A DNA stretch of 64,000 nt from Geomonas ferrireducens (GTDB lineage: Bacteria > Desulfobacterota > Desulfuromonadia > Geobacterales > Geobacteraceae), in contig NZ_SSYA01000002.1 in NCBI RefSeq assembly GCF_004917065.1, positions 1,425,749-1,489,748 on the forward strand, given 5' to 3'. Shown here piece by piece: positions 59,166 through 64,000 of this stretch. Position numbers and translations under genes: made by a program. Under the pieces are notes generated by a model, which saw only the letters and a program-made list of their open reading frames with translations, did not search any database and was not told the DNA's origin. Every line of letters begins with the position of its first letter. Position 1 is the stretch's first letter.

Positions 59166-59552
59166 CTACGGCAGGCGCCACGTCGCCCACAAAACGCCGG
59201 TAAGTACCAGGCAGGCACAGTTCAACAGCACGGTGAGACGGTACAGGCGCAAAAAGGGCGCCTTCTGCGACTTGTGGTGCAGCAGGCGCTGCGCCATCGC
59301 GGCGCCGGGCCACCCCCCGAAAAGCGAAGCGAGGTGCAGGGTCCGCTCGCTGATCCTGCGCCGGTTGCCGCGCGCCGCATGCTTGTCGGCGGCGTAGATG
59401 AGAAAGGTCGTGAGGCTCACGGCGCTGTAAAAATAAAGTATGGGAAAGGGGATGAGGTCCAGCCGAACGAGTAGGAAGGTGAAAAGCAGAAAGACGAGAG
59501 GGAAAAGGATGGAGCGCGGACGACGCCCTCCTCTTGGGTCGGCGTTTCCCAT
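59166..59552 (-). CDS. DUF1294 membrane protein
   Basis: About 128 aa with three or four hydrophobic segments. The DUF1294 signature is visible: SLTTFLIYAADKHAARGNRR, then RISERTLHLASLFGGWPGAA and AQRLLHHKSQKAPF. Family members are sometimes fused to cold-shock domains; this one is not. ATG at 59552 or GTG at 59555. Function unknown. Confidence 0.88.
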   Translation of the reverse strand: MGNADPRGGRRPRSILFPLVFLLFTFLLVRLDLIPFPILYFYSAVSLTTFLIYAADKHAARGNRRRISERTLHLASLFGGWPGAAMAQRLLHHKSQKAPFLRLYRLTVLLNCACLVLTGVLWATWRLP

Positions 59553-59974
59553 CACCGGTAGCTCCGGACTACAGTTGCTTCTAGGTTAAGCGGCATGTGA
59601 ACATCATCCGGGTTCGAGATCTCCGCAGACGATGCCACGGAGGGTGAGGCGGGTAAAGAGCGGGGCCGGGCAGGGTGTTGTACGTTTCCGTCCAGGCCAA
59701 GGTACTTATACAAGATGGCCGGACCAGATTCAAGAACTTTGTAGGAATTGTTCCTACATGGTTTGTCCGATCGAAAAAGAGTGCCTTTCAATTTAATAAC
59801 TACAAAAGCAGGAAAAACCGTGGCATAATACCTGTTGCATGCTCCAAGGTCTCACCCCGGAAGAAGGTTTGACAGTCAGACGAAGACAGCGTTGCCGATT
59901 TATCTAAAGAGCATTCTGATCTTTCCGAAGATTCACAGTAGCACCGTCATCCTGTTGCCTGAGGTTTGCTGCCA
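59553..59974. other. 422-bp intergenic region, nothing recognised
   Basis: It separates divergent genes DUF1294 and PilZ. Short frames here lack RBS and homology features. No clear operator or riboswitch was seen. Confidence 0.55.
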
Positions 59975-60370
59975 ATGACAGAGTTGCGACAGTTCTACAG
60001 GGCTCCATCTTCCAGAAAGGTGGAGTTGCTCCACAGCGGAGAGAGCCATGAAGGCTGCCTGGAAAACATCTCCTTCAACGGTGCCCTGATCCACCTTGGC
60101 GGCACCCTCCCGTCCCTTGCCGTCGGGACCGGCTGTCTCTTGCGCATCCACCTGGACCCGATCCCGGCGCCCCGCTCCCCTCTGCAGATCTGGACCGAGG
60201 TGGTGCACGGGCAGAACGGGCTCTTCGGCCTCAAGTTCGTGGACCACGACGCCGAGGGGAGCGAATGCATCGCGCTCCTCATGGAGTTGATCCGCGAGGA
60301 ACCGGGCCAGAATGCGGACCAGTTGGACCGCATCCGCGGCTACCTCAGCGATTTCTGCGGCACCCCCTGA
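59975..60370 (+). CDS. PilZ-domain protein
   Basis: About 131 aa. The PilZ pattern includes FYRAPSSRKVELLHSGESH near the start and NISFNGALI (N/DxSxxG). The RxxxR motif is degenerate (RAPSSR), so c-di-GMP binding is less certain than for 37306-37566. The C-terminal 30 residues are helical. ATG at 59975 preferred over TTG at 59966; GAGG lies ~10 nt upstream. Confidence 0.8.
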   Translation: MTELRQFYRAPSSRKVELLHSGESHEGCLENISFNGALIHLGGTLPSLAVGTGCLLRIHLDPIPAPRSPLQIWTEVVHGQNGLFGLKFVDHDAEGSECIALLMELIREEPGQNADQLDRIRGYLSDFCGTP

Positions 60371-60407
60371 CCGACCCGTTTCAGCTCACCCCGATCTCAC
60401 CCAGCTC

Positions 60408-62159
60408 TCACACCGCCGGGAGGGTAAAGCTGAAGACCGATCCCCTCCCCTGCTCGCTCTCCACGCTCACCGTCCCGCAGTGCGCCTGCACGATGTGCTT
60501 CACGATGGAAAGGCCGAGCCCGGTGCCGCCGTTGTCGCGGCTTCTGGCCGCATCGACCCGGTAGAAGCGCTCGAAGAGCCGGGGGAGATCCTGCTCCGGA
60601 ATGCCGATGCCGCTGTCGCGCACGAGGATGCGGACGAGCTTCCCCTCGACTGCCGCGTCCACGCTCACCGTCCCCCCCCGTTCGCTGTACTTGATGGCGT
60701 TGTCCAGAAGGTTGATGAGCACCTGTTCTAGCCTCGCGCGGTCCGCGAGGACTACCGGCGACGCGGTCCCCTCCAGGCAGGTGAGCGTGACCCCCTTCTC
60801 CTCGCCCCGCTGCGCCACGAGTAACAGCGCCCGCTCGACCGCCTCTTTGACCGGCACCCGCTGCAGGTTCAGCGCCCTTTCGCTGCTTTCGAGTTCCGAG
60901 AGGGCAAGGAGGTCGCGCACGAGGCTCGAGAGGCGCTCGGCGTGGTTCAGGATGATCTGCAGGAAGCGCTCGCCGCGCTCCGGGTCCTGCGCCAGCGCGC
61001 CGGAGAGGAGCGTCTCGGCGTACCCCTTGATCACGGTGACCGGCGTCCTCAACTCGTGGGAGACGTTCGCCACGAAGTCGCGCCGGATGCGCTCCACCCT
61101 TTTCAGCGCGCTTATGTCGTGGAAGACCGCCACGGCTCCCATGAGCGCCCCGTCCTGCAAGAGCGGCACCCAGTGCACCAGCGTCTCGGTCCCGCCGGCC
61201 AAGTTGATCTCCTGGGTCTGCTCGCGCCTTTGAGCGAGCACCTCCCGGCAGGCCGCATGCAGGTCCGGGTGGCGGCTGATCTCCAAGAGGGGACGGCCGA
61301 GCACCTGCAGACCCGTGCCGAACATAGCGCAAAAGGAGGGATTCACCAGGGTCACCACCGCGTCGCGGTCGGTCACCATCACCCCCTCGCCCATCCCCTC
61401 GAGGATGGCGTCCAGGCGCCCCTTTTCCGAGGAGAGCTCCTCGAGTTGCCGCTCGATCTTCTCTGACATCTCGTTCATGACGCGGGCGAGCTCGCCCAGC
61501 TCGTCGTTACTCTGCACGGCGACGCGGGTGCCGAATTCGCCCCGGCCGATGCGGTTGGCCGCGGCGGCAAGCCGGCTCAGCCGTCTCGAGTTGATGTTGG
61601 AAAGAAAGTAGGAGAAGAGGAGCGAGGCAAGGACGGCGAAGGCGAAGGTTGCGCCCAAGCTTCTTCTCAGGCGCTCCTTGGCGAGCTCCAGCTCGGAAAG
61701 CGGCAGGGCGAGGCGGATCACCCCTTCCTTGCCGAAGGAGGCGGCCACGTAGATCATGTCGGTGCGCAGGGTGGCGGAGTAACGGACCGAGCTGCCGATG
61801 CCGTCCTTCAACGCCTGCACCACCTCGGGACGGTGCCCGTGGTTTTCCATGCTCCCCCAGCCGGCGGGGGGGACCTCGGAATCGGCGGCGACACGGCCGT
61901 CGGCGGCGATCACGGTGACGCGGGAGCGGATCGCCCGGGAAAGCGAGGCGGTCAAGGGGGGGGCGTCGCGGTCAAGGTCCTTTATTTCCTTCAAAGCCAT
62001 GAGCGACGCCGCACGCGCCTGGTCCTGAAGATGCTCGCGGGTCGCCTGGGTCATCGAGCTCTCGAGGCTCTCGGAGAGGTAGACGTAGAGCCCGGCCCCG
62101 AGGAAAAGAACGAGCGCCAGGTAGGACGCCATCAGCTTCCAGCGAAAGCCCCCTCTCAT
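60408..62159 (-). CDS. phoR: Phosphate-type sensor histidine kinase PhoR
   Basis: A 583-aa membrane kinase: segment 1 at residues ~10-30, periplasmic sensor, segment 2 (TFAFAVLASLLFSYFLSNI), HAMP, PAS (ILEGMGEGVMVTDRDAVVTL), HisKA (FVANVSHELRTPVTVIKGYA) and HATPase (VRDSGIGIPEQDLPRLFERF, GGTGLGLSIVKHIV). Its start overlaps the phoB-type stop by 4 nt. Domain order and partner fit PhoR, though phosphate sensing is not proven and no pst/phoU genes are in the window. Confidence 0.9.
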   Translation of the reverse strand: MRGGFRWKLMASYLALVLFLGAGLYVYLSESLESSMTQATREHLQDQARAASLMALKEIKDLDRDAPPLTASLSRAIRSRVTVIAADGRVAADSEVPPAGWGSMENHGHRPEVVQALKDGIGSSVRYSATLRTDMIYVAASFGKEGVIRLALPLSELELAKERLRRSLGATFAFAVLASLLFSYFLSNINSRRLSRLAAAANRIGRGEFGTRVAVQSNDELGELARVMNEMSEKIERQLEELSSEKGRLDAILEGMGEGVMVTDRDAVVTLVNPSFCAMFGTGLQVLGRPLLEISRHPDLHAACREVLAQRREQTQEINLAGGTETLVHWVPLLQDGALMGAVAVFHDISALKRVERIRRDFVANVSHELRTPVTVIKGYAETLLSGALAQDPERGERFLQIILNHAERLSSLVRDLLALSELESSERALNLQRVPVKEAVERALLLVAQRGEEKGVTLTCLEGTASPVVLADRARLEQVLINLLDNAIKYSERGGTVSVDAAVEGKLVRILVRDSGIGIPEQDLPRLFERFYRVDAARSRDNGGTGLGLSIVKHIVQAHCGTVSVESEQGRGSVFSFTLPAV

Positions 62160-62836
62160 CCCTCCTCCAGCTTGTAGCCGAAGCCGCGCACCGTCTTGAT
62201 CATCTCCCCGGCGCTACCTAGCTTCGTGCGCAGGCGGGTCATGTGCGTATCGACGGTGCGGGTGTCGCCGACGTAGCTGTACCCCCAGACGTTCTGCAGC
62301 AAAAGCTCACGGCTCTGCACGCGGCCGATGCGCTCGGCAAGATTCATGAGGAGCTTGAACTCCGTGGAGGTGAGGGTCACCTCCTCGCCGGCCACCTCGA
62401 CCCGGTGCCCCTCGGTGTCGATGTAAAGCCCCCCCACCGATATGTTTGCGCTCTTTGTCCCCTGCTCCGTGCTGCGCCTAAGCACCGCACGCACCCGGAG
62501 CATCAGCTCGCGGGTGGAGAAGGGTTTCACCACGTAGTCGTCCGCCCCCATCTCGAAGCCGACCACCCGGTCGATCTCCTCTCCCTTGGCGGTCAGCATG
62601 ATGATCGGGATCCCCGCCGTATGCTCCGCCCCCTTCAGGATGCGGCAGACCTCGGTCCCCATCATCCCCGGGAGCATCAGGTCCAGAAGGATCAGGTCGG
62701 GCCTTAGGCGCCTCGCCTCGGCGAGCCCGAGGCTGCCGTCCTCCGCGATCACGCAGCTGTACCCCTCCTTTTCCAGGTGGAAGGCCACCAGTTCGGCCAG
62801 GTCCCGTTCGTCCTCAATTACCAGTACTGTCGGCAT
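62156..62836 (-). CDS. phoB: OmpR/PhoB-family response regulator
   Basis: A 226-aa regulator: receiver (VLVIEDERDLAELVAFHLEK, phosphoacceptor in LILLDLMLPGMMG) and a winged-helix output (VTLTSTEFKLLMNLAERIGR, VWGYSYVGDTRTVDTHMTRL). Length and C-terminal motif match PhoB. It is the first gene of the phoB-phoR pair. Likely activates phosphate-starvation genes; the regulon is not visible here. Confidence 0.92.
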   Translation of the reverse strand: MPTVLVIEDERDLAELVAFHLEKEGYSCVIAEDGSLGLAEARRLRPDLILLDLMLPGMMGTEVCRILKGAEHTAGIPIIMLTAKGEEIDRVVGFEMGADDYVVKPFSTRELMLRVRAVLRRSTEQGTKSANISVGGLYIDTEGHRVEVAGEEVTLTSTEFKLLMNLAERIGRVQSRELLLQNVWGYSYVGDTRTVDTHMTRLRTKLGSAGEMIKTVRGFGYKLEEG

Positions 62837-62938
62837 GTTCCTCGATCCTTTCCTTACTCATCAGGGCGATTGCACCGCATATTCAACGACTGCACCGTTA
62901 AAGTCAACGACTAATGAAATCGCCCCCGCCGCGACCGG

Positions 62939-63676
62939 TTATTGCAGCTTGCTGAGGATAAAGGAGGCGAGAAAGCCGAGCGTCGTCACGAGCCCCACCA
63001 CAGCTCCACCCTCCTCGTAGGCCTCGGGCATCATGGTGCTCGCCAGCATGGTGAGGATGGCGCCTGCCGCGAAGGCCTGGATGCCGCCGATCAGGTTACC
63101 CGAGGCATCGGCGAGAAAGAGGTAGCCGCAGAGGGAGCTCAGGGCGGAGACGACGACCACGGCGCTCCACAGGCCGAAGATGTAGGCCGCCGAGTGCCCA
63201 GCCTTCTTCATGCCGGCCGCCGCCGACAGCCCTTCCGGGATGTTGCTGAGAAAGACGGCGACCACCATCACCACGCCAACGCTCCCCCCCTTGATGAGAC
63301 TCACCCCGATCGCCACCGACTCGGGGATGCCGTCCATCAGGGCGCCGATGGCGATCGCCGTCGCCGAGCCCCCCTCCTGCTGCCCCTGCGAACGCTTGCG
63401 GTGCTTACCGCCGTGCCTTTGCACCGCGACGTCGGCGCCGAAGAAGAGCACCGCACCGAGCACGAGGCCGATGGCCGCCGCGTCGAAGCCACCGCTTTCA
63501 AATGCCTCCTGCATCAGTTCGAAGGCAAGCGAGGAGATGAGCACCCCGGCACCGACGGCCATGACGATGGCGACCACCCGTTTGGAGGCCGACGCGTAGT
63601 AACCGACACCGGCGCCGACCAGGAGTGCGATCCCCCCTACGAATCCCCAAAAACCGGCCCAAAGCGCTCCGTTCAT
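62939..63676 (-). CDS. ZIP-family metal transporter
   Basis: About 245 aa with roughly eight hydrophobic segments. The start ATG at 63676 has AAGGGGGAG upstream; a longer frame is unsupported. It has the ZIP core IAIGALMDGIPESVAIGVSL (His/Glu-lacking in part) and VVAVFLSNIPEGLSAAAGM (N-x-P-E), plus a His/Arg-rich cytosolic loop. Divalent metals such as Zn2+, Fe2+ or Mn2+ are plausible substrates. It is divergent from the GH15 gene. Confidence 0.88.
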   Translation of the reverse strand: MNGALWAGFWGFVGGIALLVGAGVGYYASASKRVVAIVMAVGAGVLISSLAFELMQEAFESGGFDAAAIGLVLGAVLFFGADVAVQRHGGKHRKRSQGQQEGGSATAIAIGALMDGIPESVAIGVSLIKGGSVGVVMVVAVFLSNIPEGLSAAAGMKKAGHSAAYIFGLWSAVVVVSALSSLCGYLFLADASGNLIGGIQAFAAGAILTMLASTMMPEAYEEGGAVVGLVTTLGFLASFILSKLQ

Positions 63677-63846
63677 GGCTCCCCCTTCGGCGACGGCGCG
63701 GTCGCCCCTTGTGAATCCGGGAATTGTATCAGCATGTCGCGGCACGGCGCGGGGGGCAATTAAATTAGTGACGTTAAACTTTTGTCGGTTATACTGCTCC
63801 AGGTGTCGGGCTAGCGACACCCACACATCTACGCGTCGAGGCGACG

Positions 63847-64000
63847 ATGGCCAAGAAAATCAGTGACTACGGCATCATCGGGAACCTGCAGTCGGCGGCA
63901 CTTGTCGGTCAGGACGGCGCCATCGACTGGCTCTGCCTGCCGCGCCTGGACTCCCCGAGCGTCTTCGCGGCGCTCTTGGACGAGGAGCGCGGCGGCACCT
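63847..64000 (+). CDS. GH15 glucoamylase-like protein, 5' part only
   Basis: The first 51 codons read [20 protein letters not shown] then [20 protein letters not shown], the N-terminal signature of bacterial glycoside hydrolase family 15 proteins (glucoamylase or trehalase type). GAGGCGACG precedes the ATG. The window ends before the catalytic barrel, so enzyme specificity cannot be judged. Confidence 0.85.
   Translation, partial: MAKKISDYGIIGNLQSAALVGQDGAIDWLCLPRLDSPSVFAALLDEERGGT

Noticed and set aside
59552-59791. 79-codon minus-strand frame upstream of DUF1294
   Set aside because: No RBS or homology-like pattern and unusual composition; treated as noncoding.

Overview
The window looks like the chromosome of a Geobacter-type deltaproteobacterium (Desulfuromonadia; Geobacter, Geomonas or Citrifermentans). 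The grounds are high GC with strong RBS-ATG starts, two multiheme c-type nitrite reductases, several sigma-54 activators and promoters, PilZ and chemotaxis genes, a carboxyspermidine-type polyamine operon, a LutB-LutA fusion for lactate oxidation and a GSU3473-like small protein. No rRNA, CRISPR array, prophage or intact transposase was seen. Layout: 1-5.2 kb holds lactate permease divergent from lutC and a fused lutB/lutA. 5.2-6.7 kb holds three small genes, including a sigma-54-driven 75-aa membrane protein and YceI. 6.9-11.9 kb is a polyamine operon: XRE-cupin regulator, carboxy(nor)spermidine dehydrogenase, carboxy(nor)spermidine decarboxylase, arginine decarboxylase. 12.2-13.1 kb is folD. 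13.4-18.3 kb is a Dcu-type C4-dicarboxylate transporter behind a good sigma-54 promoter, followed by an NtrC-type response regulator and a kinase with a solute-binding sensor domain. 18.3-25.9 kb is mostly housekeeping: YlqF, a small helical protein, a MarR/MFS pair, YyaL, HIT, a DUF6982-like protein and HPP. 25.9-30.6 kb is a nitrite-ammonification module: pentaheme NrfA with a -24/-12 promoter, a PAS sigma-54 activator and a heme-binding histidine kinase. A second, octaheme nitrite reductase lies at 53.5-55.1 kb. Its promoter region shares a TTGAC-N4-GTCAA site with those of the activator and the heme kinase, which suggests one Crp/Fnr-family (HcpR-like) nitrosative regulon. 30.7-49 kb is accessory. 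It has a coiled-coil exported protein, a TPR protein preceded by an 18-copy 20-bp tandem array, several unrecognised genes, a PilZ protein, an esterase, and a low-GC three-gene operon: a secreted tail-collar protein, a short RHS core protein with a variable tip, and a 1903-aa SpvB/FG-GAP/RHS protein ending in dockerin-like EF-hands. Two partial copies of the 3' end of a PhnA/YjdM gene lie to the left of the intact gene, marking it as a probable accretion site. 49-64 kb holds a tRNA-Gly, a CheY-like regulator, a methyltransferase, a yybP-ykoY (Mn2+) riboswitch ahead of a ribbon-helix-helix gene and a Tim44-like gene, two hybrid histidine kinases, the octaheme reductase, a sigma-28-type chemoreceptor, DUF1294 and PilZ proteins, PhoR/PhoB, a ZIP transporter, and the start of a GH15 glucoamylase-like gene cut by the window end.
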